Shown here one piece after another: positions 32,039 through 44,022 of a DNA stretch of 64,000 bases. The notes under the pieces are model-generated. The model had not been told where the DNA came from, searched no databases, and was given only the letters and a program-made list of their open reading frames with translations. Position 1 is the first letter of the stretch; each line of letters begins with the position of its first letter. The position numbers and the translations under genes were made by a program. Origin of the DNA: Nymphalis io (taxonomy: Eukaryota > Arthropoda > Insecta > Lepidoptera > Nymphalidae); contig NC_065918.1 of NCBI RefSeq assembly GCF_905147045.1, positions 3,472,001-3,536,000 of the forward strand, written 5' to 3'.

Positions 32039-32229
32039 CCGGGTTGAAGGGTGAGTGAGCCAATGTAATCACAGGCACAAGGGACAACATCTTTGTTCCC
32101 AAGGTCGATGGCGTATTGGCGATTTAAGCGATGGTTAATATTTCTTACAATGCGTCTATGGGCGGTCATGACCACTTACCATCAGGTGGCCCATTTGCTT
32201 GTCGGCTTACCTATTCTACAAAAAAAATA
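32039..32229 (+). repeat. interspersed repeat family C with A-rich 3' end
   Basis: Blocks GGGTGAGTGAGCC, AATCACAGGCACAAGGGAC, GATTTAAGCGATGG, TTTCTTACAATGCG, TACCATCAGGTGGCCCAT and CTTACCTATTCTAC lead into AAAAAAAATAAA. The A run at this end supports the orientation assigned to the family. About half of the distal part seen at 8274-8521 is missing here. Confidence 0.75.
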
Positions 32230-34469
32230 AATGTGTTTGTTATTATTCATAAAATATTATTACCCTCGTATATTTGCTAATGTAAATACATACTTAATTT
32301 CTAATTTAACGCATTAGATAATTTATTTAAATTCTCATTGCTTTACATAACTTATCCTACCGACAGCCGAATATCACGCTCCTAATTAGCACGAGTGCCG
32401 TATAAATTACTATTTTTCCCCTTGGCTGTTATTGGCTGGCAAATTATTTGTTTGGCATCTACATGTGTTCTGCCAGCGCGGGTTTTGGCAGCGATGACCG
32501 AATGTTTTTACGTTGATTCGAATATCAAACACTCGCTCTTCGTTATCTACTATTGTTCTTGCATAACTACATACATATATTGGTGAATTTTTACTGTAAA
32601 ATACCACGAGCCTGAAAATGTTTGGTTTATTTGAAAAAGTACGAAGTAAGGTACATTTACATATCGAATTATAATATTCGTTACAAAAATCCCGCCCTTC
32701 CTGCACTTCACCGAATCGATAGTATCGAATAAGTTTATCGATTAGTATTTATATCTTTTCTAAATGTTCATAAGTCTATAAAAAAGTTTCTCGATCTTAC
32801 TGTTGATAATGGTTAATCATATCATCGCCTGTATTATTTTTTTATGAAAACGAAAAACCGCCTTATAATGAAATATATCATTTTAATATTTCTTTTTTTA
32901 TAACACCAGTTAACACGCGATCAATTAATAATTAATAAATTTGTGATAATTGTTGCTTGTTTATCAACTTTCATTTTATATAATCTATCTCTGAGAATGA
33001 TTCAAACATACATACATAATACGAGCAAGATTAACCTGAAATAAACATTTGACATCCTCAACGTGTCTGTGTTCAACTTTAGGTGCTTGTGTCCATGGGT
33101 GTCGCGAACGACGGCTATGACGGGTGGAATGCATACGACGCCACAGTGCTGCCACTGTCAGTTATCTCGGGGGCGATCATTTTGACGCGCGGACAACCGC
33201 CGATTAATTCACTCGCCATCAAAGGTCCTTTGAACAAACGCGTCACTATCTCGCCTCGATACCTTCAACTTCACAATCAACAAAAGCAAACTTCGCTTGC
33301 GACTACAATACGTAGCACGTTGACGCGGCCATTGTAAAAAGACTTGTGCCTAACGGTTTTCAGCCAATGCACCCTTTGTACGTATAATGATGTTCGATAC
33401 ACAGATTTTTCGATAAAGTATTACTTTCATTTTTCCTATAATGACTACGTAACTATCGTACTATTATAATTAAGCCCTGAATACCTGTAATGAGTGTCGT
33501 TTGAATCACGTTCATTCAAAGATCTTTTTTTTTAATTTTGCGTTGCCATTTTTAAACTTTTGCTTTATGGCTGTCGTTATTTCTCTTTTGGATCTATTGG
33601 TGTACTGATAAACAGAAAGAAAATGTAAACCATATACATTTAGATTGAATAGTAATTGTTTGTAGTCCCTTAAACTAATAAGAGCGTAAGAAAAGCTCTC
33701 AAGATTACAATTAATATATGCATACAATTATGGAACTCATATGATCGCGTCTACATTAATATATCTGCCAAGAATAATACTAAATATAACGTTAGCGTTT
33801 AAGACATTTACGCAATTAGTTTTTTTTATGCCATTTCAATGGACTAGTGCAATAAATACAATAGGTTTGCTATATATACCAATATTGGTCCTCACTGAGA
33901 TTAGCAGCGTACGGGTGACATAAGTTATGTATGGGCGTTGGCCAGCCTTCCTTCCCCAACTCAAATCCTTATCAATCATTAATGAAAATTGCAATACATA
34001 TAACGCCTGTAATCAAATATTTAAGAGCGTAGTTTCCTCAGGTCGATTCAACATCTCCGGAGCTATGTAATGGTGCCGCTGAATTATTAATACGAATTTT
34101 ATGTTACGTTCGGCGCGCTTACTAAGTAAATAACACTTTTGATTTCTGAATCATTTGTTTTTTTTTTGTTTTCGCTTCTTGATTTAGAAGTTCACGTCAG
34201 ATACAGGATGGTAGAAATGTCAGTGGATTTTTTAGAAGGGTTGAAGAAATTTTGTTTATATAGATTATAAAAACTCGAAATCCAATTAGTAGATCATGCG
34301 TCTTACGTTTTTTTATTTAATTGTCTGATATCAATAACGACACAACATTGATTTTTATAACGAATTACGTTAATCTTTCGTAATTCCAACCCTTATAAAG
34401 TTACGTCCGATTTATTGACTCACTATAGCTGTATGTCTTATGCCCTGAATCCAATCCAGTTCATTCCAG
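32230..34469. other. gene-free DNA with CG-rich patch
   Basis: About 33080-33340 is CG-rich (GTCGCGAACGACGGC, GACGCGCGGACAACCGCC) and contains the 15-bp perfect inverted motif TCAAAGGTCCTTTGA at 33219-33233. An 84-codon frame at 33083-33337 lies in it but has no recognisable domain. The rest is AT-rich. An acceptor-like GTAGTTTCCTCAG ends near 34041 and has no donor partner. Confidence 0.5.
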
Positions 34470-34544
34470 TGCCGGTTAACATTTTTCCAGTAAGCAATCC
34501 AGTACTGGACTAGATCGCTGGACTGGAATAATGTAAACCGGGCA
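34470..34544. repeat. imperfect inverted repeat, MITE-like hairpin
   Basis: TGCCGGTTAACATTTTTCCAG (34470-34490) pairs with CTGGAATAATGTAAACCGGG then CA (34523-34544), with two mismatches and one extra base. The 32-base spacer contains CCAGTACTGG, itself a palindrome, and further CCAGT/ACTGG units. The layout suits a small MITE or a fold-back element. I see no clear target duplication. Confidence 0.55.
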
Positions 34545-34731
34545 TTAAGTTAACTTTTACTGAATATTAGCTACAAAGTGATTAAAACTATTCTGATATC
34601 GATAAGGCATTATGATATTTAATAGAGTTCTTGATTAATTTTTTTTTTACTTGTTTATATTTATGATTTGAATCTTTTTTGACAACATTACTCTTTCAAA
34701 ATTGCCTCGTGATTCAGGTAGAACAATATAG

Positions 34732-34765
34732 TGACACCCCGGCGAGTTGATACTCGTGGGTGTCA
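34732..34765. repeat. two-part hairpin
   Basis: TGACACCC (34732-34739) pairs with GGGTGTCA (34758-34765), and CGAGT (34743-34747) pairs with ACTCG (34752-34756), with an internal loop of three bases against one and a TGAT loop. Thirteen pairs in total, too short for a typical pre-miRNA. Confidence 0.6.
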
Positions 34766-35417
34766 TAAGGTTCTGAGGGCTTTTTGTCGAAGCGAATCTT
34801 TAAATCGACCCCCGCAATTATCCACATGGTGACGAGAAATAAAGTTACCGCAAAATCATTCGAAAGACAGCTTAGCGTCCGGCAAATCTTGTGTCATTTT
34901 TCATACTGCATCGATTTTAAATAAATGGGATAAGAACAGGCAATTTATGATTATATCTTTATATACATTTAAAACTGATCGTCCTCGTAGATGAATATTA
35001 ACCTGAAGTGTGAATATTTTATATCGTGTTGTATGAAATTTTGTTGATAACATTAAAAATTTAAGGGCTGTTACGTTTTGTTAGTGTCTCCTTAATCAAG
35101 TTTCACATAAATATTATAATGTTTATTTAATGGATTTTGATATATTAAGTTAATATATCGTAAAATAATTATGCTCATGTATAAGATTATATAAATGATT
35201 AAAAAGAGTGGAATTACAATTCGTTCATTTTAAAAAAATAAGAAACTATCATTTTCGTTTCGCTTGAAAATATTAGTATGACTTAAAAACCAAGTTCAAC
35301 TTTTTATATCAATAGTTGATATTATTAGTTAATTATTAAATACTCTGTGCCGGGAAGAAGATCCGAAATCAATCAACGGTAAAGTGTACTCTCAGGTCCA
35401 GTTAATTATACGCAATA

Positions 35418-35481
35418 GAGGAGGCTGGGGTGATGTTCAACAAATGCGCCTGATTAGTGCCGCTTTGTCCCCAGCCTCCTC
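35418..35481. ncRNA. GC-rich hairpin, possible structured RNA
   Basis: GAGGAGGCTGGGG (35418-35430) and CCCCAGCCTCCTC (35469-35481) are exact reverse complements. The 38-base spacer can form a second stem, CAAA(T)GCG with CGCTTTG, leaving a loop of about 12 bases. A perfect 13-bp GC-rich stem in AT-rich surroundings is notable, and the 64-nt length is near that of a pre-miRNA. The sequence matches no miRNA I know, and the internal loop is very asymmetric, so an RNA gene is only a possibility. Confidence 0.25.
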
Positions 35482-36429
35482 CCATCGTTTCGATGCTTGT
35501 CGATGACTCTTTTTTAAATCTTTATTTTACAACTTTTAGCAATTGAAAGAAACATAAGTAAGATCTTAATTTACATTGTTTTTTAATTAGTATTTTAATA
35601 GTATTTGTTTTAAAATAAAATGTAAAAATGTATGCTTTTTAACAGCTGAAATTTTATATTTATTAATTAAATTAAAATATTTGATAATATTTGTTTATGA
35701 TGTCTTGTAATCTTCACGGGTGTGTTGTCCTTAGGTTTTGTCTTACTGTCGATTTAGTATTTTGTATGCTTCTATATTTTCATTTCCAGACAGCATTATA
35801 AAACATTTTTTTCAAGGCGATTTTTTTTAAATTCTTATTGGAATGCTGGATTGTTAAGCTGGTCTTGTTCGGTCAGCCTGTACATATCAACTCATGTTTG
35901 CTATTATTTGTGGGCTTTGTATAATAAAGCAATGTACTTATTTATAAAGAAAAAAGATCAATCCACCATCACCGAGAGAATTAAATAAATTAAGCGCTAA
36001 TGATGTCAAGTGCAAATTATATTTTCGTTATCGATAAATGATATCTCTCCGCCCATTGTTTATCGTAAAGGCAGGTGCGGGCACACCTGACCTGAGTGTT
36101 CCTAATTCACTTTTAGTAATGCGATCCAGCACAATGCTTGATCAGTGCATGCGGGGCAAACGTCGATAACACGCGTCGATAATAATATGTCCAGCGCTAT
36201 TGGTTTGTGTGATTCGGTATTACATTGTAAGGCTTGTTGATCTATCGTTCGTTAATGATTATAGGAATCTGTGAGTGTTTAGAAATGTTTCGGCTAAAGT
36301 ATTTGCTTATTTTATCGTAACTATTTCGTCACAGTCTGATAATAAATGAAGTTAATGTGATCTTAAGAACGTTTTCCGTTTAAATTTATACAAGTATAAC
36401 ATTGTAATAAGTTATTGATCAATAAACGA

Positions 36430-36652
36430 TTTTTTTATAGTATAGGTAGGCGGACGAGCATATGAGCCACCTGATAGTAAGTGGTCACCAAAGTACATAG
36501 ACATTGGCATTGTAAGAAATGTTAACCATCGCTTACTTCGCCAATCCGGCACCAACCTTGGGAGCTAAGATGTTATGTCCCTTGTGTCTGTAAATTACAC
36601 TGGCTCACTCACCCTTCAAACTTCAAACAACAATACCAAGTGCTGCTGTTTT
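36430..36652 (-). repeat. interspersed repeat family C, well preserved
   Basis: It starts TTTTTTATAGTATAGGTAGG, then CGGACGAGCATATGAGCCAC, ACATTGGCATTGTAAGAAAT, GGGAGCTAAGATGTTATGTC and CTGGCTCACTCACCCTTC, ending near AATACCAAGTGCTGCTGTT. The T run at the left means the poly(A) end of the element is on the minus strand. It matches the copy at 8274-8521 closely over its length. Confidence 0.75.
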
Positions 36653-39044
36653 ATTAAATGAGTGTTACCAGCAGTTAGTTTTGATTAACAGCAGTTTAAT
36701 TATCTATCTTAAAATAAATTAATTAATTAAAATTATTACAATGCAAAGAGCAATGATTAAAATCTATATTTAAAAAAGTAAAGTTTCTAAATTTGGATAG
36801 TTATAGTAATCTCTGAAGTTTTTCATCCAATATCTCCACCAATATTTAGAATGGACGTAGACTATGGATATTATTCCGTTAAAATGAAAGGTTTCTTTGT
36901 GGAGACTAATTTTACAACGTAAGTCGACGAAAAAACGTAAAACGTTTCTTCGTTTAAAGCATAAATATATTATTATTAAACGGTTAAAAATACAACATCT
37001 TTCAATTGCTACAACTTACTTATTTTATATATGAATAATTATTATTCATAAAAATGGTAATTATCTTTAAATTTATTTCTGAAAATATGTTTTAAATAAA
37101 ATGTACGTAAAAAATATATATTCGGTCTTTTACAAATTGCGTTATTAAAATACAAAGGTAAGGTTCCGGTTGGATTCATTCAAAAATGTTGACCAAGTAC
37201 GAATTGAGTTGTACGCTGAGGGTTCCGCTCGCAGGTTCCCACGAGTTACGTCATGTATTAAATTTTTGGCCATAAAACATCGCATGTATATATTATAAAA
37301 ATATCTTACACGAATATTAAATTAACGCTTGTCACGTTAAATCTAAATTTAAGGCGGACGAAACTGCGAAGCCCTGTTAGTGATATAATAATATTATAAT
37401 ATTCAAACCTTAGCAAAACGCACTGTCCCGTCCGTATCGTCTGGTATTAGTTTTCTGTAAATTGATTTAGTAGACTTTTCAGTTAGGAATAACCAAAATT
37501 CTCCTCATTTATTAGTTTAGAGAATATACATGCATCGCAAATGTACCAAGTTCACAATATATTTTATAAAGCGAGAACAACAATCTATCAAAACAAAAAA
37601 AATAAATATTTTTATTTTAAAAATTCTAATTAGTAAATATATAAAAAAGATAATAAATATTATTATTTCTTCAAGCTATTCTAAGTTTTTCGATCAAAAA
37701 AATAAAAAATAAACAAATCTTGGACACAATACTACCGATAGGCAAATTATCTGTTAAAGCTCAGTATGCTTATATAAAAATAAAACTAATTGTGTAAAAG
37801 ACAGCTTTAAGTAGAGAACTCTAATAGTGTAATAAAATGTAACGCTTGAAATGCCATCTATACGTAAAGCAAGCCGGCGACAGTTTTTTTCTGTAGCAGT
37901 TGTCATTCCTACAAATTAATAACCTATATGGAAACTGAGTAATTAGTTTACGATTAATTACATGACTTGCATTAGATATCAATTACATTTCATACATATT
38001 AACATGAACAAGAAATTAAAACTAACTTGCGATCGAAATGTCTCGCGTATAGTTTTTTTGTGTCGCCAAGTATATACTGTTCTAAGAAGTTTGCAATACA
38101 ATCAGTTTAAGGTTCTGCATATGTCATATTGCTATTTTATTCATTCGTAAATATAGTACAGTATTATTACTATACCAGGTATGAATTAAAAAGGCAAACA
38201 ATGGTGAATATCGTATATGATTTATATTTATATTTTATATTACATGTACATTTTCTATTGATGAAAAATTACAGCTACTAAGATTGTTACCGATTCTTAT
38301 CAGTTGAATCAACATTCGGAACCGGTGGTAGCTTTATATTAAAATTGAAATTGTAAAATGACGATTCCAACAGTTCTCAAAGCTATTTCTAACTTTAGAT
38401 ACTTTAGAGATTTTCGATAAATGACAAATGACAGTTAAATGCATGCAATGCAATTATGTCGTTGATTGTCAAAGTTTGAATTTGCCTATAATACCGTATT
38501 AATATCCAAGTCATTTTCCATTCGTCCATCATTGGTCAAATGGTATATCGAATAATAATATTATCGTCATTTCAATACGTTTTCGTCGCTTTGCAAACGA
38601 ATTCGTCAATCACTATTTAAATTTGTCTAGGCTCGTAGGAATGTTATAATTGATTAGAAGTGTCGCCGACTGACGTAGGCGCAAGGTAATGGGGCAGCTT
38701 CGAATTGCAATAGATGGATAATATCCCGTTCAATTGGGGAGCATCCGGCATGCCCGGCAATTGTATTTATCAACGAATTGCTTTTCAATTGCTTATGAAT
38801 TTGGAATGCGCGCACGAGTGCCATTATAGATTCCTGAGCCGGTCGAAAGTAATAGGATTCGAATTAAAATTGAAAGCCTATAAATCGAAGTCATAGAGAT
38901 CGTTCCGAGTAATTGTATCAAGCGTTATTAGAGCTGTCATTTTAATCGACAACAGTATTTAGACTACGCTCGGAATGATATTTGCAAGTCGACGGTTAAG
39001 TAACAAAACAGACTGTTCTGGTGTAAATATATGGCAGTTTGATT
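36653..39044. other. gene-free AT-rich DNA
   Basis: No gene or recognised repeat. About 38640-38940 is less AT-rich, with a 60-codon frame and CCGGCATGCCCGG, and could be conserved non-coding DNA. Several lysine- and isoleucine-rich frames near 37530-38150 are AT artefacts. Confidence 0.5.
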
Positions 39045-39319
39045 GACTGCCTTTTTGGTCTAGTGGCTAGAGGTACGGGCGCAGACCCGGAGGTCCTGGG
39101 TTGATATCCCAGGTCTCAATAGCAGCCCAGGGTCTGGAAGTTGGAAATGTGTACACTCCCGTGCCTCGGAAAGCACGTAGAGCCGTTGGTCCTGCACTTG
39201 AACTCTTTCCGGTCGTGTCCGATTACCTTCCCATCGCATTCTGAGAGCTAGGGAATAGAGAATGCACCTATTTTTGCGTTCACACTTTTGCACTACATGG
39301 CCGAAATCGGTTTTGGCTG
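39045..39319 (+). repeat. SINE2 with internal deletion
   Basis: Head GACTGCCTTTTTGGTCTAGT, B box GGGTTGATATCCCAGGTC. It then jumps directly to CAATAGCAGCCCAGGGTCTG, so the segment with AATAAAAAGTTATTGG and the CAGAAAATTCTCA block present in other copies is missing. Later blocks (GTGCCTCGGAAAGCACG, GAACTCTTTCCGGTCGTGTC, GGGAATAGAGAATGCACC, GGCCGAAATCGGT) are present. A 77-codon minus frame across it is a shadow. Confidence 0.8.
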
Positions 39320-40468
39320 TTATACTTTTACGATTCGAAACCTATTTCGCCACGTTTATTGTGCAGTGACTATTTTATTGCTTTTTATGAAATTTGTTAA
39401 TGCTTAAAAATATCTTTGAGAGTAGATTATTATGACAATATTTTAAAATAATAATACGAAGTATTTTAATTCGTTCTAAATAAGAATAGAAACGATTTTT
39501 TTTTGCGTTGCGTTGTCATATCTGTAAATATAAATAGGTTATGTATTGCAAACGTAACAAACATTTTATAAAGAATATTTGTTTACAGTAAACAAAAAAG
39601 TTTTAATCTGCATTTCTGCGTCATTCTAAGAGTAGTCGTTCTCTTTACTGTTATCACCAAAAATGTTTGCTTTCTTCGTTATAAATAATTATATTTTTTC
39701 TATAGCAATGTTTAAAAAATAACCTTTATGATAGTATAATTATTGTTTTATTACAATATAATCTAATAGTATCAAATATCATAAAATATTTATAATTACT
39801 TTTATATATTTATTATAAAAACATCATTATTGAACACCAAATAAAGAATTTCATTACGTAGAAAAAAGTAACATATTTTATTGTAAACCTTACTTTACAA
39901 GTATCAATTGACAGGTCGAGGTTATTGACGTTCCTATTCTTATTTAAATCGTATAGTATTAATATATACCCCATATACCAACGACCATTGTCATGCCGGA
40001 GATGTCCATAGATAGATAATATGTTAAATTTTTATTTTTGAAAATGACTTGGTAACAATTTCATATATGTATATTAATCTACATAATTCCTAGTACAAAT
40101 AATCTTATAAATAAAAAAAATTATCACTTAAATATTTCATTCCTTATGAAATTATATTCTTAGATAAAAATATATGTAAAAAAGATAGCTTTTGCTTATA
40201 ATATATTTATCACTAAAACGAAGTTGAATTTGTCACGACATGATAATTTCTTATATAAATAAAAGTTACTAAACAATCTCAGCTTTTCAAATAATTACTG
40301 TCATTATCGGCTATTAAAGTTACAATATCGTTTATATAATGAAATATGACAATTACTTTAGAAAACATTTTCTCGTGTCACGCGATAAAAATCTAGCATC
40401 GATAATCAGTTTATTGTGAAGTTAATTTCAAACGTTACTTTTTTATAATGTTTGAAACAAAGTCAAGA
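39320..40468. other. gene-free, very AT-rich DNA
   Basis: Nothing recognisable: no gene, repeat or structured element. Confidence 0.6.
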
Positions 40469-40766
40469 CAGTAACAGTCTGTTAAGGCCTTATCCCAGCA
40501 GGGGTGACACCTTGCTAGGCTAAGGCCTCCTCTCCCTTTTGAGGAGAAGGTTTGGAGCTTATTCCACCACGCTGCTCCAATGCGGGTTGTTAGAATAAAC
40601 ATGTGGCAGAATTTCAATGAAATTAGACACAAGCCTCACGATGTTTTCCTTCACCGTCAAGGACAATATGAATTATAAACTTAAATTAAGCACATGAAAA
40701 TTCAATGGTGCTTACCCGGGTTTGAATCGGTTAAGATTCACGCGGTCTAATCACTAGGCCATCGGC
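40469..40766 (-). repeat. near-complete tRNA-derived SINE (Metulj-like)
   Basis: On the minus strand it runs from the head (GATGGCCTAGTGATTAGACC, slightly deleted at the tip) through ATTCAAACCCGGGTAAGCAC, GTGCTTAATTTAAGTTTAT, GGTGAAGGAAAACATCGTGA, CCACATGTTTATTCTAACAA and CTTCTCCTCAAAAGGGAGAG to GGCCTTAGCCTAGCAAGG and ACAGACTGTTACTG. Compared with 23115-23396 it keeps the GGAGCAGCGTGGTGGAATAA block that the other copy has lost. Confidence 0.8.
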
Positions 40767-40774
40767 TCAAGATA

Positions 40775-40893
40775 AAATCAAATCAAATCAAAATGTACTT
40801 TATTCAAGAAGGCTCTTGCGATCACATTTGTATCCTCATTTTACAAGATTAAATTAAATTTGAAGCGGTGGTAGGTTTGGAATGTAATTACGA
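40775..40893 (-). mobile_element. 3' end of a probable non-LTR retrotransposon
   Basis: AAATCAAATCAAATCAAAA, then TGTACTTTATTCAAGAAGGC and GCGATCACATTTGTATCC, matches a very common lepidopteran repeat whose minus-strand 3' end reads TTGAATAAAGTACATTTTGA followed by TGATT repeats. The pentamer tail at one end fits an RTE-like element. Only the last 120 bp is present, and it abuts the SINE on its left almost directly. Confidence 0.6.
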
Positions 40894-42082
40894 CAATTAA
40901 TTTACATAGATAATCAAATACAATTAAACTATTATTTATCCTGCATGGAAATCAACTAATACTAAATTCATACTTTGTATCATTTATATAAACCTTTGTT
41001 AAGTAATACGCCTTATTAATTAAAGTTTTCTTCACATGTGGTTTAAATTTATTTGGGAAATTTTAATATAAAATCGAACACATTGCCCAAAGGAGGATAA
41101 ATTGACTTTGCGGAAACGGAAACCTGGTGATCTTATCTTATTTACTTACTTAGACAACTACGAAATACATATAACAAATAAAACGCTTAAAAACAAACAC
41201 ACGTAATGTTAATATACGTATAAATTGAACACAATCTTAACTAAAAAAGTAGCTATTATTTTACAAATTCCACAAAACATATTAAAAAAATAACATCCCA
41301 CTTTAACATAGAATAGCACTCCATTAAATACAGATACACACAAGGACCTAAATAGACTGGTCGTTTTCAACAGAACATTCAAAGCGGCACAACTCGAGTT
41401 GCGGGCACCAAGGGGCTCTCAACAATTTCCGCCCGATAGCGGTCGGCACGAAAATTGAATCGGTCTAGGATGGCGCGGACAAGGGCGGGCGGCGGTGTGT
41501 AGAACATGCCTAATACATGAAATAAAATCTATTTTTAAATTTCCTCTAAATTATGGTTATATATTTTTTATAATTGCGTAATGTTTTAAATTTAGAATTC
41601 GACGTTTGTTTATGTAATTTAGTATCGGTATATCGAAAAAAAGATTTTTTTTACTACGATTACATATTTAATGGTTAACATTAGACTTATAAAAAGAACC
41701 TTGTCAATTTAAAGTTTCTTAAAACAAAGTAAAGTTAAAACAAACTAGAATAAATATATTACTATGATTAAGTTTTAAAACGATTACATGTATAATATTA
41801 TTTACTTTTGATTACTGACATTTGATTTGATTCAATTACTTAATTATTACGATATGATTAATATAATTGTACGTAATTTTCCATTGATTTTGTTCTTGTT
41901 TATTCTAATTGAATTTATCAACGTCTGCAATGCATTAGCTACCTAAACGGTTTGAGTTTATCTTTAAATAAATCTTATTTGGCGCATTAATATTAAATCT
42001 TTCAGGGTTCAACTTGCTTTTGTTCTTGGTGTTTTATCCACATTACCCACAGTACCGTACCCACTTATCATATATTCTAGAC
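40894..42082. other. gene-free DNA with short CG-rich patch
   Basis: About 41385-41510 is CG-rich (CGCCCGATAGCGGTCGGCAC, GGCGCGGACAAGGGCGGGCG), unique and without a usable frame, a further regulatory candidate. The rest is AT-rich and empty. Confidence 0.5.
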
Positions 42083-42255
42083 CCAAACAACAATACCAGT
42101 ACGTTGGAGCGCGAGTGTACAACAAACACAGGCACAAGGGATATACAATCTTAGTTCACAAGACTGGTGGCGCATTTGCGATGTAAGCGATAATAAACAT
42201 TTCTTACAGTATTTATGGATTGTGGTAACCACTTATTTAAATAATAAAAAAAAAA
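42083..42255 (+). repeat. degenerate interspersed repeat family C
   Basis: AACAACAATACCAGTACG, CACAGGCACAAGGGATATAC, GGTGGCGCATTTGCGATGTA and AACATTTCTTACAGTATTTA, then TGGTAACCACTTA, lead into an A run. It has the same orientation and A-rich end as 32039-32229, but is more decayed. Confidence 0.65.
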
Positions 42256-42489
42256 CGTAATGTAATATCAAAACGATACGTGTGAGATACAAAGTTTAAT
42301 TTCTGTCACGTTGAATTGTTTTAATTATATTAGTACAATGTCAAGCCTTTTAACCCCCTTTTAACTCAGTCCCAGAATCTGGTCTTCTGTAGACTCTCAT
42401 CGCCCCAGGACACTGCGTCTTACGGAACTTTATTGTATTTATATATTTGTTAGTGTTGTTTAAGACTTATTATAATAATTTAAATTTAA
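42256..42489. other. gene-free AT-rich DNA
   Basis: Nothing recognisable between the family C copy and the following SINE. Confidence 0.5.
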
Positions 42490-42699
42490 CCACTCAATTT
42501 TCATGTGCTTAGTTTGTGTTTATAATTCATCTCGACGGTGAAGGAAAACCTGCATGTGTCTGATTTCATCGTAATTCTGCCACATGTGTATTCTGCCGAC
42601 CCGCATTGGAGCAGCGTTGTGGAATAAGATCCAAACCTTTTCCTCAAAAGGGAGAGGAGGCTTTAGCCCAGCACTGGGACATTAACAGGCTGTTACTTA
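42490..42699 (+). repeat. 5'-truncated Metulj-like SINE
   Basis: It starts within the family at CACTCAATTTTCATGTGC, just after the position of the B box, so the tRNA head is missing. TTTGTGTTTATAATTCATCT, GGTGAAGGAAAACCTGC, GCCACATGTGTATTCTGCCG, CGCATTGGAGCAGCGTTGTG, GGGAGAGGAGGCTTTAGCCC and AACAGGCTGTTACTTAC follow. Lack of the head removes the internal polymerase III promoter, so this copy is dead. Confidence 0.8.
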
Positions 42700-44022
42700 C
42701 TAAAATAATTATTAAATCGTATATAATTGTATGTATATATTTATATCTATACGCCTCTGAAACTTATTATTCTGATAGAAAATAATGGTATAGTTCAGTT
42801 TCGTAAGCCAGCACCAGCGAAGTCTCTAGACCGAGCATTTTCTCTCCGCTTATGTTGACATAATTAGCTTTACCTCATAAATTATTCAATATATAAACAC
42901 GCTGTATAGTCAATGTATATCTTGTAACTCTCATAACAATATGATAATTCCATATCAATGAAGTGAGTTGTTTGCATAACTGGAACAAATATAAAACTTT
43001 CAATTCTAACCACAAGTATTATCATATTTAGCTTATTATGAAAAAAAAAACATTAATTTTAATTTAAGTTTAAAGTTTAAATTTAATTAATAAAAATATT
43101 ATATGAAATTAGTATAGTGCGTGGCTGAAATCCGATTTCAATTTTTAATGTTCTTCAATGACATTTCTTTAGATTGATAAATATTTAATCCTCCCTTATT
43201 TTTTATAAATACAAAAAAAAAATATTACACAGTATTTATGTTCTCGTTCAACTTTCAATAATTGTAAGTGATCGAAATTTAAAATTTCTTGTGTTTCTTT
43301 GTATGTACGTTTGTAATTTTTTGATTTCGTCTTCACATCTTAATAATAAACAATTATATCTCATAACCTAATTATATTATAACCTGATTCACCTGAAATA
43401 ATTAATTACGTTAGTATAATATATAACGTAATTACGTTAGTATTATATAATTAGGCTTACATTTAATTAACCCTCAAGAAATTACAAGCATTGTCTATGT
43501 GTTATGCAAGTGCATAAACTTAAGCTTCGATAAGAAGCGAGCTCGAATTATACTCTCGTTGCATGTAACTTTACCGACTTACTATAACTGTAATTCTATA
43601 ATAATGATATTTCAATTTGCTACTGATGAATATGTTCCAATAAATATTAAGTGTCATATATGGAATTAGATAGTAAGTTACATAACCCTGACTTGAGTTA
43701 GTTTTAAATCTTATAAATTCAGAAAGGTTCTAATCTCTAAACACCTCAAATCTCATCAACAAACTGACTGCCGGCTTTACCAACATCAAATTTTCTGTAT
43801 CTGAATATCAAACGATTGATTCATTTAGTTTTTCTACTAGTTGTTAAATTTCATAATAAATTTAATATTTATGTTATATTAATTAATTGTTTAATGTACA
43901 GCTATATTAAAGTGAACACGACGCGTTAATCGTTGTGTGCGTTAGTTTTAAGCTCTAAGTTGATGTTATAACTCCTGTTTCTTTTTGTATGCCAGTTTCC
44001 AAACACTATACTATACCACATT
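42700..44022. other. gene-free, very AT-rich DNA
   Basis: No gene or recognised element. Around 43395-43450 a short stretch (AATTACGTTAGTATAATATA, then TAACGTAATTACGTTAGTAT) is a local direct repeat of about 27 bp. Confidence 0.5.
43400..43450. repeat. short tandem duplication
   Basis: The motif TAATTACGTTAGTATAATAT and its near copy TAATTACGTTAGTATTATAT lie side by side with a TAACG joint. A simple local duplication with one substitution. Confidence 0.6.

Larger units (their letters stand above)
34545..36429. other. gene-free DNA with two hairpins
   Basis: Mostly AT-rich with no gene. The hairpins at 34732-34765 and 35418-35481 are listed separately. Sequence at 34760-34920 following the first hairpin is less AT-rich and unique, and could be conserved non-coding DNA. 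About 36060-36200 has mixed composition and no frame. Confidence 0.5.
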
